From: Smittium mucronatum
Taxonomy: Eukaryota > Kickxellomycota > Harpellomycetes > Harpellales > Legeriomycetaceae
NCBI GenBank assembly: GCA_001953115.1
Contig: LSSL01000593.1
Span: 1-64,000, forward strand
DNA: 64,000 bases
Direction of reading: 5' to 3'
The translations under genes and the position numbers were made by a program. The notes under the pieces were generated by a model. The model saw only the letters and a list, made by a program, of their open reading frames with translations. It did not search any database and had not been told where the DNA came from. Below are positions 38,700 to 50,500 of this stretch, one piece after another. How positions within the stretch are numbered: position 1 is the first letter of the stretch; the number at the start of each line of letters is the position of its first letter.

Positions 38700-39321
38700 A
38701 GGTTTTTTTTCACTAAAGGAATCATTTAAGCTTTTTAACTGAATTATTATCCTTTCTAGCCAATAAGTTTATTTTTCTTAGCCTTCAATAATTAGGCTAT
38801 TTACTCTATTGCCAATAGGAACAAATTAATTTTTTCTGAAGGATTTATTCACCAAAATAATGCAAGTTTTTGTTCATTCCTACATTTTTTAATCAGGAGT
38901 GTAGTAAAAATTTAAAAGTAAAGCGTCTGCTTCCAAAGAGAATCTCAAATATAAATATTTTAATTGTGAAATCCCACGTTTTCAATTTGTTGATTAACCA
39001 AAATTTTAATTCCATTTTTGTATTGACGGCCCTTAAATAAAAGGAGATTAAGTATTACTCTTCAGCGATTCTATAGTATTTAGTTTAAATTGTAACGCTT
39101 TATGGCCAATGTTTATTAGTTCTGTTTTACGTTTGGGTTTGGATTAATTATATTGGCTATATTATAGTAATTGCCAAATAGATGTCTTCAAATTTCAGAA
39201 AGCTGAAATGCGCAAAATATTCTGGGGATAAAAGAGTCAAGAGAAAAAAGCAACATCTTACAATAAAATTCCGTGATACAAAAAAAGAGAAAAAAGCAAC
39301 CAAAGATCATTGGGGATTCTC
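38700..39321. promoter_or_regulatory. Boundary between desert and gene island, 5' region of the small membrane protein gene
   Basis: GC content rises through this stretch. No frame on either strand is credible before the ATG at 39,322. The role is inferred from position. Confidence 0.35.
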
Positions 39322-39602
39322 ATGACGCGTGGAATAATAAGTGGGGACTGCACCAAAGCCATCATAACTGGTGTTGTTTTGGTTGGTATTTCGGGGTTTG
39401 CGAGTCTAATTGCGCTAGTATTTTTTTCCACATTTGCTATGTGGCTCTTTACCCAAAGTAAAACTACGTTTTGTTGGCTAGTGCATATATAGTATTATTA
39501 ATTAAACCTCTTTAAATTGTAGCAAATAGAAATTCGCAAAGGGCTCTGAGTGATAATTGGAAAAAATCAAACGTATTGGTGTTCAATATTAATGGCCAAT
39601 AA
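39322..39602 (+). CDS. Small predicted membrane protein, two exons
   Basis: Exons 39,322-39,457 and 39,523-39,602 give 71 codons plus stop (MTRGIISGDCTKAI... to ...NVLVFNINGQ). The 65-nt intron has a GTAAAA donor, the branch-like TTAATTAAAC also seen in an intron at 1.3 kb, and a TTGTAG acceptor. The join makes a Thr codon. Residues about 12-43 are strongly hydrophobic with small residues (VVLVGISGFASLIALVFF), so one or two membrane helices are likely; the tail is polar. I do not recognise the family. Without splicing the frame stops in the intron after 56 codons. The next gene starts 337 bp downstream on the same strand. The ATG used is the first in frame. Confidence 0.45.
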
Positions 39603-39939
39603 TTTAATAGAAACAATACATGCGTTTCATATAGAAGAAATCACGAAGTAGGCCAATTGATACGAGTTATTCATCTGATTTGATTAATCCAATGGAGTGA
39701 ATAATAATGAGCCCAATGGCATCCTACATGCCGCAATGGGTGTCATCTTTTATAGGCATCAATATTTTTCGAACAACCCATTGTTTTGATTTCAAATTAA
39801 AAACTTTTTATTTCTCCATAAATTTATTCCATCACTATTGATCAAAGTCTTTTCAGCAGCTACACTCCTATCTATAGTATACCTCAAGAAAAGAGTTTTG
39901 TAGTTTAACTATTTAGCTTCATATATTTTTCTTCACAAA
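39603..39939 (+). promoter_or_regulatory. Presumed SUB2 promoter region
   Basis: 337 bp between two plus-strand genes. Contains CCAAT-type words (CCAATTG, CCAATGG, CCCAATGG) between about 39,650 and 39,722 and a pyrimidine-rich leader (TTTTTCTTCAC) directly before the ATG at 39,940. Function is inferred. Confidence 0.4.
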
Positions 39940-41608
39940 ATGGCTGATCACGCTGACGATTTGATTGATTATGAGGATGATGAAGCTCTTCAACAAGAAC
40001 TTGTCGAAAATGGAAATAAGGACCAGGATTCACTCAACTCGACCGAAAAGGCTGTAGATGGTAAAGATAAAAAAGGTAGTTATGTTGGTGTTCATTCCAC
40101 AACTTTCCGCGATTTTTTGTTGAAGCCTGAGTTGCTTCGGGCCATTGTCGATTGTGGTTTCGAACATCCTTCTGAGGTACAGCAGGAGTGCATTCCTCAG
40201 GCAATTTTAGGTCTTGATGTTTTGTGTCAAGCCAAATCCGGCTTGGGTAAGACAGCTGTATTTGTGCTAGCCACCTTACAACAACTTGAGCCTATAGATG
40301 GCGATGTTTCCGTTATCGTTATTTGCCATACCCGTGAATTAGCCTACCAGATCAAGAATGAGTATACTCGTTTTAGTAAATATATGCCTGCAGTACGCAC
40401 TGAAGTCTTTTACGGTGGAACTCAGTACAAGAAAGATCAGGAACTTCTTAAGGATAAGGAAAGATGTCCTCATATCGTCGTTGGTACTCCCGGTCGTATT
40501 TTGGCTTTATGCAGGGATAAGTTCCTTCGCTCTGGAGCTATAAAGCATTTCATTTTAGACGAATGTGACAAAATGCTGGAACAACTCGGTAAGCTTTCTA
40601 AAGTTCTATTACTGCAACCCTCCCGGAATTCATGTTATGTTCAGGCATTCATTTTGTGGTTTATTTCCGTTTTTTACAATCTATTCGGACTTTTATGCCT
40701 CAAAAGATTTGGATCTCTAATTATTCTATGAACGTACCTATGATTTTCGAATTAAGGAGAGACATATGTTCAATTTTATTTCCAAAAATTCAGTATTTCA
40801 ATGATACTTGATGGCTTTATTGTCATTTATATCCCGATATTGAATTACAAAGATATGTCTCGTTCTTTCTGAGTTATGACGTATTTATCCACAATAATCA
40901 TTTTTGGCTAACTGGACTGGAATTATTACTTTTAACTAACTAGATATGAGAAGAGATATTCAAGATATTTTCAGAACCACTCCACAGAACAAGCAAACTA
41001 TGATGTTCAGCGCCACCCTTAGCAAGGAGATCAGACCAGTATGTAGGAAATTCTTGCACAATGCTTTGGAGATATTTGTAGACGACGAGACCAAGCTAAC
41101 ACTTCATGGGCTTCAGCAGTACTATGTATCATTGACAGAGAACACAAAAAATAAACAGTTAAGCGATTTGTTGGACTCTTTGGATTTCAACCAAGTCGTG
41201 ATTTTTGTAAAATCCGCTTCAAGGGCTAATCAGCTAAACAAGCTGTTGATTGCATGTAATTTCCCTTCGGTATGCATTCATTCTCAGCTTAAGCAAGAGG
41301 AGAGAATAGCTAGATATAAAGCTTTCAAAGACTTTGATAAAAGAGTTATGGTTGCGACCGACATTTTTGGAAGAGGAATCGATATTGAGCGTGTTAATGT
41401 TGTTATCAACTATGATATGTCAGAAGACGCTGATTCGTACCTTCACAGAGTCGGTCGTGCTGGTCGTTTTGGTACCAAGGGCTTAGCTATTACATTCGTA
41501 TCCTCAGACGAAGATAAAAAGGTTTTGGAAAGTGTCCAAGAGAGATTCGAGGTGGATATCCCAGCACTGCCAGAGAAGATCGAATCAAGCACCTACATGA
41601 CGTCTTGA
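39940..41608 (+). CDS. SUB2: DECD-box RNA helicase Sub2/UAP56, two exons
   Basis: Exons 39,940-40,588 and 40,944-41,608 give 437 aa, the normal length (yeast Sub2 446, human UAP56 428). Motifs in order: Q motif region ([14 protein letters not shown]...[11 protein letters not shown], residues 56-87), Walker A AKSGLGKT (98-105), PGR (about 184-186), DECD (207-210), SAT (239-241) and HRVGRAGR (384-391). DECD instead of DEAD and the [10 protein letters not shown] segment identify Sub2/UAP56 rather than a general DEAD-box protein. It is an ATPase acting in nuclear spliceosome assembly and, with TREX, in mRNA export. The splice join (G+AT) gives the Asp of [10 protein letters not shown]. All catalytic motifs are intact. 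It converges with the 6-phosphogluconolactonase gene. The N-terminus is acidic, as in the family. Confidence 0.97.
40589..40943 (+). other. SUB2 intron (355 nt)
   Basis: GTAAGC donor, TTTTAACTAACTAG at the 3' end (a yeast-like CTAAC branch sequence very close to the acceptor). It falls directly after the DECD motif. It is the longest intron in the window and contains in-frame stops, so unspliced RNA would make only a truncated 263-residue product. Confidence 0.93.
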
Positions 41609-42452
41609 TCTTTCCCCGTTGTATGTTATCCATTTTTCTTACACGTTTTCATCTTAGTTTTTTTTTTCTGTTGATGATTCTTTCAATGAGTTCATCTCAA
41701 AAGACTTCAGGCATATTTTTTGCTGAATAAAGAGATTTTTTTATTTTCCCGTTTATATTGTCTTAGTTTTGAATAAATATAATTTTGAGACACACGGCTT
41801 TGGATTTAGCTTGTTTCAACTAGTTTTTCAAATTCGAATAAGATTCCTTGTCATTAAATGTAATCCGGGATTTAGATCCAATAAGTACCTCTTTTTTCAT
41901 TAATAAGTGAGCTCCCAAAGAATTCGAATCCAACAGTCTAAATAAAGTTTGATAGTTTTGGACTAAATCATGAAATAGTAGTTGATGGACTAATAAAACT
42001 TTTATTTGAAATTGCTCTACATAAATCTGAATAATTGTGCTTGTATTGTAGAACGTACCAAGTGTCTAAATGTACCATGGAATCGGATCCAGATAAGGTT
42101 ACCATGTATCTTTTGAAAAATACAAAAATAAAATAAAATGGAAATTCGTTATTGCCAACGCATTTAGTAGAACAAGCTTGTACTGATTTCTGTACAAGCT
42201 AATATGAAAAAGAAGAAATTAATTCGTTTTTCAAAGATCGACCAGACATGACATGCTCACTAGATATGAAATACCATGTTTTTAGAAAAAAAAAAAAAAA
42301 GATAACGAAAAAAACAGGTAGCAGTAAAAACCCATAGTAAATATGAATATTCCTTTTATTTATTGATACAAATAAGCAATGGCTTGATTTCAAAATATTG
42401 GACACTTATAATGTAAAAAAACTCCGCGAAATCTGATATTGGGCAGGGACGT
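41609..42452. other. Convergent intergenic region, 3' ends of SUB2 and 6PGL
   Basis: 844 bp between converging genes. AATAAA at 41,727 and near 41,774 are likely polyadenylation signals for SUB2. A15 at 42,286-42,300 on the plus strand. The minus frame at 42,199-42,405 is Phe-rich and not convincing. Confidence 0.5.
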
Positions 42453-43241
42453 CTACAATTTGTGAGGGAAATCGCTAATAACGGCTCTGTCTAAGAGGGA
42501 GCTGGATTTATCGTCCATGAACCAATACAGGTTTCCGCGTCTTGGTTTAACCATTCCGGCGGGATATTTTGTAGAGTTTTCTTGCAAAATCTCTTTAACA
42601 ACTTGAGCTTTCTGGTCACCACAGTTGACGAAAGCCACATTATGGGCATCGTTAAGGACTGGGAGGGTGAGGGTGATACGGCTTGGGGGTGGCTTGGGAG
42701 AGTTATCAATGCTAGTTACCCAAACACCAGTTTCCTGGATCTGTGGGAATCCGGGGAACAAGGAGCAAGTGTGGCCGTCAGGACCCATACCCAAAAGCAA
42801 GAGATCGAATTGAGGATATCTAAGAGTCTCTTTTCCAACGAAAGCCTTTAATAGAGAATCCTCATAATCATTAGCAGCTTCCTCAGAACTTGAGACCAAA
42901 CTGGCATTAATGGGGAAGATGTTTTGAGGAGGCACGCAATTATCCTTAGGTAACTTGTCGAAGAATTCGTTCTTTACCAACAAATAGTTCGATTCAGCAT
43001 CATCGAGTGGAACACAACGCTCATCAGCAAAGAAAACAAGCCATTTGGTAAAATCAACCTTCTTGCTGTTAACCAAGTATTTGGAAACGGTCTTAGGCAA
43101 CGAACCACCAGAAAAGGCAATGGTGAAACGACCGGTCTCAGCAATATATTCTTGTGAAAGCTTCTCAATGTATAAACAAGTAGCTTCTGACACGCCATCG
43201 GTATCAGGGAAGCTGAAAACCTTCTGTTCGTAAGACTTCAT
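42453..43241 (-). CDS. SOL3: 6-phosphogluconolactonase (Sol3/PGLS family)
   Basis: 262 aa from the ATG at 43,241 (MKSYEQKVFSF), close to yeast Sol3 (about 249 aa). The frame is open about 23 codons further upstream, but only from a TTG, so I chose the ATG. Family signatures are complete: FSGGSLPK (residues 43-50), FADERCVPLDD (71-81) and GMGPDGHTCSLFPG (151-164), which form the active site of the NagB/RpiA-like fold; RITLTLPVLN follows. It hydrolyses 6-phosphoglucono-1,5-lactone to 6-phosphogluconate, step two of the oxidative pentose phosphate pathway, in the cytosol. Single exon, convergent with SUB2. Which of the Sol paralogues it matches cannot be settled here, so the symbol is by family. 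Confidence 0.95.
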   Translation of the reverse strand: MKSYEQKVFSFPDTDGVSEATCLYIEKLSQEYIAETGRFTIAFSGGSLPKTVSKYLVNSKKVDFTKWLVFFADERCVPLDDAESNYLLVKNEFFDKLPKDNCVPPQNIFPINASLVSSSEEAANDYEDSLLKAFVGKETLRYPQFDLLLLGMGPDGHTCSLFPGFPQIQETGVWVTSIDNSPKPPPSRITLTLPVLNDAHNVAFVNCGDQKAQVVKEILQENSTKYPAGMVKPRRGNLYWFMDDKSSSLLDRAVISDFPHKL

Positions 43242-43717
43242 ATTGGTATTATAAGGTGGCAGGGTGATAGAAATAAGACTCTTGGCGTTAAGTATAATGA
43301 ACTCTTTCAATATTCCTAGATTCGCGACTAATGACTCTGCTCACACTTTTATACCCGTACAGCAAACTGGTTTGGGCTAGCACATTCTTATATACTCGCT
43401 TTCTATTCGCTAAATTATTTCGGACCAGTAGATAAGGATTGCCACTAATTGATCTAATATACTTGCCAATTCAGGGATTTTTTATGAAAGATCACAAACC
43501 TCCACTCCAGCTGCACATAGCTGCTGGGTCTTATGGATAACACCCAGCTTACCCCCTACTCCCACATGTGTGAGCTTTCTGTTCTCCTCAAATTCGCATT
43601 CTTATAATTTCATTTATTGGTCTTTTTTGTCCTAATCCATACTTATTGATCTACTGAGTTGCTGAGATCACCGCCAGACAGCCAGTAATATCTCTATCAG
43701 ATATTTTTCAATAGCCT
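43242..43717 (-). promoter_or_regulatory. Presumed promoter region of the 6-phosphogluconolactonase gene
   Basis: GC-richer than the deserts, no reading frame of note. Contains the imperfect palindrome CAGCTGCACATAGCTGCTG near 43,508. Role inferred from position upstream of the minus-strand start. Confidence 0.4.
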
Positions 43718-44054
43718 CTAATCGATCATGTTTAGAAATAACATTTCAAAAAGTTCTTCTTTTCCCATATTCCCGCAGTTGTCTCGATGTGTGTCGAAGC
43801 TTCCAAGAGTTTCCACATTTAGAATTCCGTTTATTTCTACTTGGCGATTAATAGCATATACGAAGTTGAGGCTTTTCACCAAGATTAGCCCCACCAGGGC
43901 CAAAAATAAGAAAATAGCACATTTTTCCAAAAATATAAATACTCGATCTCGGCATACAACTACAATCGGAATGTGCCAATTAACGGGGATTTTCTGTTGC
44001 CATTCCACAGAATCCTTATTAACCCTTTCCGGGCCCAAATTTGTGCCTTGCCCC
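43718..44054 (-). CDS. Exon-like open frame of an unrecognised membrane protein (probable 3' exon)
   Basis: The minus-strand frame is open from a TAG at about 44,052-44,054 to the stop at 43,718. It reads as balanced protein: VEWQQKIPVNWHIPIVVVCR, then a hydrophobic stretch (CAIFLFLALVGLILVK), then an acidic tail ending EMLFLNMID. No ATG lies early in the frame; the sequence ATATACGCAAATAG just upstream could be a splice acceptor, so I infer a last exon whose start lies to the right. The overlapping plus-strand frame 43,728-44,096 does have an ATG (122 codons), but its first 90 residues have almost no acidic residues, as often happens on the antisense strand; it remains the alternative. Family unknown. 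Confidence 0.35.
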
Positions 44055-44096
44055 TATTTGCGTATATTTGAAATTACAATTGGTTCAAAAATATGA

Positions 44097-47000
44097 TCTG
44101 TCCAATGGTATACAAACAAAATTAAACTAATAATAACATTGAGCGAAAAGTGGAAGCCACTTTTTGTACCATCGCCCCTGAAAAGGTTAACACTGATTTA
44201 TCCAAAATCAATAAGGGCTAAATGTGAGATTCTTTTTTGAAAGCAAAAGCTTTACTAATAAGCTTTTATTACCCCCTCTCCCTAATACGGAAATTGGGGA
44301 TAAAATATTTTGATAATTTAATAAGCGAATTAATAGGCTAATTTTTATGTTAAATTGTTTTAATTGGCAGTGCAGAAAGTGCACTATTTATTCAGCACAT
44401 AATTCATTGATTTTATTGGGTGATACTGACAATAATCCTCATATAAAGCTCAAATTCTAACAGGCCAATGATGCCTTCAGTAAAAAAGGTCTAATTTCAT
44501 TAATAATCCTCCAAATACAGGTATTTACCATTTATCTAGTGACTACACTGGTAAACCTCTTTAGATCAGTAAAAGTTTTTTGGTTAATGCACGCATATAT
44601 GCTCTTAATAATTTGTTTAAATTGGTATTTTTACACATTTTCAATATTGAGGCCAATCAATCCCTGATTCTATTCTTGGCCGAACATAACACACCTTATT
44701 TTTTAATAAGTTATAAATAAGCTCTTTTTTGGGGTTAGACTAAAAGGCATACCTTTTTCTTTCTAGGCATTATATTACTTTTTTAAATGCACCGATTAAA
44801 TCCTATAAAGCTCCCATACACGCAATTCTACTAGGATATACGGCAAGTATTCGTTTCGGGCCATATCAAAAAAGAGCTATAAGGACCAATGAAGGTGATA
44901 TATATATGGAATTACTTTTATGGAAATTCCTATTTCCGTTCATAAATTTTTGGTTAAATCAACTAAAATTGTATTTTAATTATATAAGTGGAAGTTCTAA
45001 TAAGGAAATAATGGAGCTCCTACAATTACATTCACAATCAAGGGTTTTATTAAATCAGCTTCGATTATTTAGTAAATTGGCAAAAAAGATAATAAGTGAA
45101 ATATAAATATTAATTCAAAAAGGGCTCAATTTGAAAAAAATTACTATTTATTTGAAAGGGGGTTGATTTGACAAGGCGATAAAAATTTTCAAACACAATA
45201 GTTTAAAAATATTAATTTATAGTAGTTAGGTTATATTATATCAAAGAAAAATAAATATAGAGTTAAGTAAAGCTATTTTAAATATCATAAAGAGACAAAT
45301 AAAATAAGAAAAAATCACTGTATCCGAACCTTAAAGAAGAAAAAAACGCTTCATAAATAATTAAAATTCATCAAAATTTTGTTACAGTTCGTCCAATAAA
45401 TTTTTACTTGAATAGCATAAATATTTTTCGATACTGAAAATACCTAAATACACTAATTATTCAATTTATTCATCTTTTTTCATTTCTTTTCTTTAAAAAC
45501 TACTCTTAACAATATTTCTTAGTTGTAATAAAAACACAAAATAACCCAAAATAAAAAAAATAACACAAGTCAAAAACCAATCAAAAAAAAACAACTTGTC
45601 ACAATAATTCTCGACCAAATTTAATTTTTTTAATTAAAATAGTGAATTAATATTACTACAGAAAATTATAACAAATTTCAGGAATCTGCCGGAAATTTTT
45701 AGGAAATTTTTTAAGCCTCAAAAAACCGCATAAATTTGCGAAAGAATCGCTCTCAGACAAAAAAAAAAACCCTCGACATTTATATTAATTTTTCCTAATA
45801 AAATCCCAAAAATACTTTTTTCTTATCATATTTTTCATTAAAAGTAAAAAGTGCTAGCTAAATAAGGATATAAATTATAAAAATCAGATAAATTAATTTA
45901 TATAATAATTAATTTAGTTCAATTTTTAATAATAAAATGCTCCGAATTTGAACACTTTCGGTTTTTATAGTGACAAGGGTTAAAAACTTGCCTTGTGGGA
46001 TACATATCAAGCAGAAAAATCATTTAGCTTTATCCATAAGTCAAAGTGTCTCATCGGGATTTTTTTTTCGTTGAAAATAAACATAATTCATCACTTCAAA
46101 TGACATTGGTAATCCATACTACTTGATTGGTAACTTGAGGGGTCTTACAGTTGTTGGATTAAGTTTTTTCAATAAGCTCGAGTATTTATAAATAAAAAGG
46201 ATCTTATCATACTTAAGATGGTGGAGTTTTCTGCTGAGTCTTTTCTTTTCCTTTTTTTTTAGTCCATTTTTAATGCTCTCGATTCGAAAAATATAGGTGT
46301 AATAAGGTTTTGCAATTAATGTTGTGCTGATCTGTAATAAAAAAAAAACCTTCGAGTTTTTATTTTTATCTAAATCCAGTTTGTGATAGTTAGAGATCAC
46401 TTTGATGGGAGGTGGGTATATAAAAATAGAATTTGGTTACAATATGGCACAGCTCTTCTTAAATTTACGTGATAAATATTCAAATTAAACATAGGATTAT
46501 TGGAACATGAATTATGAAGCTTTAAAGTTTAAATTTATTAAGTTTAAAAATATTAATACACCACCAATGAGCCAGTAAATTTTAGTTATGTAGTCGCTAG
46601 AGTGGCATGGGAGAGTTGGGCTTCATAGATTTATAAGTTTTAAAACGAATACACAGAAAGAAAAAAGTAAATTTTAATTTTAGAAATCGACAGAGCGTTA
46701 AATAAATTCTAAATATGCAATTTAAGAGATCTTTTAATTAATATTATTAGAATAGGGCATATATTTTATGAGGAAAATTTAATTATTTGATATTATTTTA
46801 TCAATGATTTTACTAGACCTTTATCGCAATTTTTTAGCCAAAATTTTTTTTATACCATCAAGGTTATCCCATATTGAGCCATTTTTGTTCAAGTTGAATA
46901 ATGCTGTATCTTTTTACTCCATAACCAGAATTTCGCTTAATGTTTTTCTTTGTATAAATATTCAATTTTTTGAATTTTTTTGTGCCATATTTTCCGTATT

Positions 47001-47204
47001 ATCGCAGTTAATGATTATTCTACATTTATTCGCCTTCAGAATAACGATTATAAATAGCTCCTAATTTTAATATTAGTATATATTTAATATATTTAGCAGT
47101 TTCAAAACAAACTATGAAATAATTTATTTTAAGGCTAATTTTCTTATATTTTAATAATCTTTTACAAAAACAAGTGTGAATTTTGTACGAAATTAATATC
47201 CCCC
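44097..47204. other. Transition from gene island to AT-rich desert
   Basis: GC falls gradually to about 45.1 kb. Small frames at 44,906-45,106 (+, 66 codons, ATG), 46,119-46,400 (-) and 46,804-47,064 (+) have no recognisable domain and are near chance length. No RNA gene was seen. Confidence 0.45.
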
Positions 47205-47545
47205 ACGTAGTTGAGAACCTTTAGCCGCATTTGAACCCCTTAAGCGTATTTCCCTTTAATCTTGATCTAAGCTATTAACAGAATCAGCCATTATTGACCA
47301 TTTGTTAAAATTTATTATCTATTTAATTTATTTATCCGATGACTATATGTGTGAAACAGTTAGATTGTAACCAAATCGGTTTATTTCAAATATCTTAATC
47401 TTAATCAGAATATAAGCAATTTTCAATATAATCAATTGAAAAGAAAATTTTCTATGAAATAAATTCAAATAGATAGCTTAATTTTTGTATTTTGAAGATA
47501 AAAGAAAAAGAATTGAAAAAGAATACAGTAGGCTATATAAAATAA
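47205..47545 (+). repeat. Left arm of a second, older long inverted repeat
   Basis: The reverse complement of 51,180-51,532 aligns along this whole stretch, at roughly 70 percent identity by eye. Anchors: TTAGCCGCATTTGAACCCCTT against TTAGCCGTATTTGAACCCCTT; GAATCAGAA; CAATTTTCAATATA; CAAATAGATAG; GAATACAGTAGGCTATATAA against GAATCCAGTAAGCTATATAA. Weaker similarity may run further inward. Confidence 0.85.
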
Positions 47546-50500
47546 AAAAACTTTTTTTTTTATAATATTTCATAATTTTATATCACAAATATGGTTCTTT
47601 GTCATATTCTTTGTAATTATAACCCCAATATCTATTGATTTTTCTTTTGATTTTTATACCGCAACTGCATTTGATATATACTTTTCATTTAAGATAGCGC
47701 TCAAATTTTCTTTTGTATTTGCTTTATCGGTTGATTTTGGAAATAATTTTTCATTCTCGATTGATAATTTTAAAAATTTGTGCTTGATTTTGAAGCTTAA
47801 ATTTTGAGGAATTATTTTTTCTTCTTCGATATATTGTATGATATACTAATATTTTAACTCAAAAAGCTCTAATATATTGAAAACTGAGCTTATTTCAGCA
47901 TATATAGACACAAAAAATATTACCAATTAATTCTTATGGCGTACTAGGTGTCATTATTTTTTTAAATTTACCTGATGCTACAATCAATTAATTACTTTTA
48001 TTAATATTCAAAATAGATATTCGTTTTATTTTGAAATAATTAAAAAAACTTTTTTTAAATTCTTCATTAAAATATTATATCATTAGATTTATTTCAAATA
48101 AATTTATAATTTAAACGGTGTCAGGACTATTGGTATACTATTAATTCACATACTGGACATTTCTTATACATTTTTACCAATAAATAGAGAGAATTAAATT
48201 TTAAATTTTTTGGTGCATAATTATAAGAAATACACACATTTCATTAGCCAATAAAATCTTAATCATGTAAAATGATGGGTAGGAGTAGAAGAAATGGTAG
48301 TATGCAAATAGTCATTTCGCCAATTTAAACGTAAAAAATATGTAATTTTCAGAATTTTAAACCCATTTAACAATTTATTTGCTGTTTATAATATAAAAAT
48401 AAAATATAAAATTTGATTAATATATCTAAGCTTAAAAAAAAGCAAAAATAAAGTTAATATAATAAAAAAACACTAATTATTTTTAAATCACTTAAATTTT
48501 TATAAGAAGTCTACATCAATTAAAAAAATACCAATTTTTTTATGCCGAAATAATATCTATGTTATACAAGGCGTAATTTTAAAATGGTTTAAATAAAAAT
48601 TTACTTATTTCACATTTCGTGTTTTGATATTCAAAAAATAATTTTAATAAGTTCACCAGATTAAAATCGTATTAACTCAAAATAAAAACAAAATAGAGAA
48701 TTAAATAAATGTAATATTGAAGTAAAAATATCTGAATACCACAGAAAAAGTTAAAGTGTTCAATAATAAAAAAAATTAAATCTAAATAACCTTAAATTAA
48801 TTTTCTGTGGAAATATATTCATTATAAGTAATAGTTTATCTATCGAGAAATAATAAGAATAAATCTTTATAAAATCTATGGGAGCAGTGCTATTGTACAC
48901 ATTTTAGTTCATTTATCAAAATACGAGAATCAAGCAGTTGATAAGTCAAAATAATTACAAATCGATTTTATATTACTGTGAAAATTAATAAAAAGGGTTT
49001 ACTGGCGATATGAGTATATACAAATACTACAACGGAAAAATAATATGAAACTAATCCAAAAAAATACAATAAAAATTGTGCTCTTTCTGGTAAAAAAAGT
49101 ATCAAAAAAAATATTGAAATAAAGAAAGGAAGGTCTTATTCCATAGAGAATTTTTTCTTAAAAATTTTAAAAACATCAGATTTGATATGATAAAATTTAT
49201 TCTGTTAGATGAAACCACTTCAAATATAAAAATAAATGATTATAATCGTAGCTAATCATATTTTAGAGGTAAAATGTAATCAAAGCTTAGAAACTGTGAT
49301 AAAAAAGAGGTTTTCGTTTCTGAATATTCATATAATCATACTTAAATTAGATTTAAAGTTATCTAAAAAAAAGATTAATCACATGTTTTTTTCTTCTTAT
49401 TTGCACAAATATTCGAATTTTAAACTATTTAAAGGTGATTTTTCTGTTGCTTTTGCCGGGGAAAATGGTATAAATCAATCATTCTTTTCCTATTTCAGTA
49501 GTTGTTGTAAGTCACGAAAATTGAAAGGTTCATATCCGGGCTTTGAAAAATTTGAATACAGAAGTGATTAAACTAAGTTTAAATCATTAAATTTAAAACC
49601 TAGTAGCGGAATATGTATATCAGATTAAATAGTCCATATCAGAGTTTTCAAATTAAATCCAGCAAAAAACTGCTGATTTAACGTTTTGAAAAATCCTTCT
49701 CTCTTAGTAGATAAATTTAAAATGGTATATAAAAGAAACAAAAATGCACCAAAAAAGGGTTTTAGGCTTTTGGTAATATTATTTATGTCTAAATGGATAA
49801 TTATATATATATATTTTTTGGAATTTTTAGAAAATTAGAAAAAAATCACTTCAAGAATAACAGAAATTGGTACGGAGAACATTTTTTGTATGTTACCTAA
49901 AAAAAAATGGAGATATTAAATATAAAAATTTATTAAAAGCATAATTTCATAAAAATTTCTATATGTTAAAATTTATTGATATAGATAAAGGAAAAATTGA
50001 ATAAACATGGAATTGTATTCTCCAGTTTTCGGAAAAAATATTTATAATGGAATTTAAATTTTAGAATTCGAAAAAGTAATTATTTTTTTATTTATAAATC
50101 TACTGAAGGTATAAATTCTTTTTGGCTCAAAAAAAAAATTAGATAAATCAAAAATTAATCAAATAACTTGATTATTAAACTCAATGAACTTAAGAAGTTT
50201 CGGGAATTTGTAAATTTTTTCGAAAGATAATTTCATAGAATCGAATATTTGCTGTTCATGAACAGATTTTTTTTAATAAAATATAAGAACGCTTTTATTA
50301 ATTTAGTAATAAAAAAATAAAACACCAATATTTAGTCGATAAAACACTTCTCGGTGAAAGAAAAACAGCAGATATATTCGTTTTTTTTTATAAAATAAAC
50401 ACTAAGCCTACAACTAGTATAGATACTGATGATTTGTAAAATACTTTATTATTTACCATTATATCTATAAAAATTGAACAAAAATATTAAAAAAACAACA

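Noticed and set aside
42582..43233. Plus-strand frames inside the 6-phosphogluconolactonase gene
   Set aside because: Antisense to a complete, motif-verified enzyme gene.
44906..45106. 66-codon plus-strand frame with an ATG
   Set aside because: The helical, Leu-rich product has no known relatives that I recognise, sits in falling GC and is near chance length. Kept out of the gene list.
46119..46400. 93-codon minus-strand frame
   Set aside because: Lys/Leu-rich, expected from A/T-rich DNA, with no domain and no neighbouring support.
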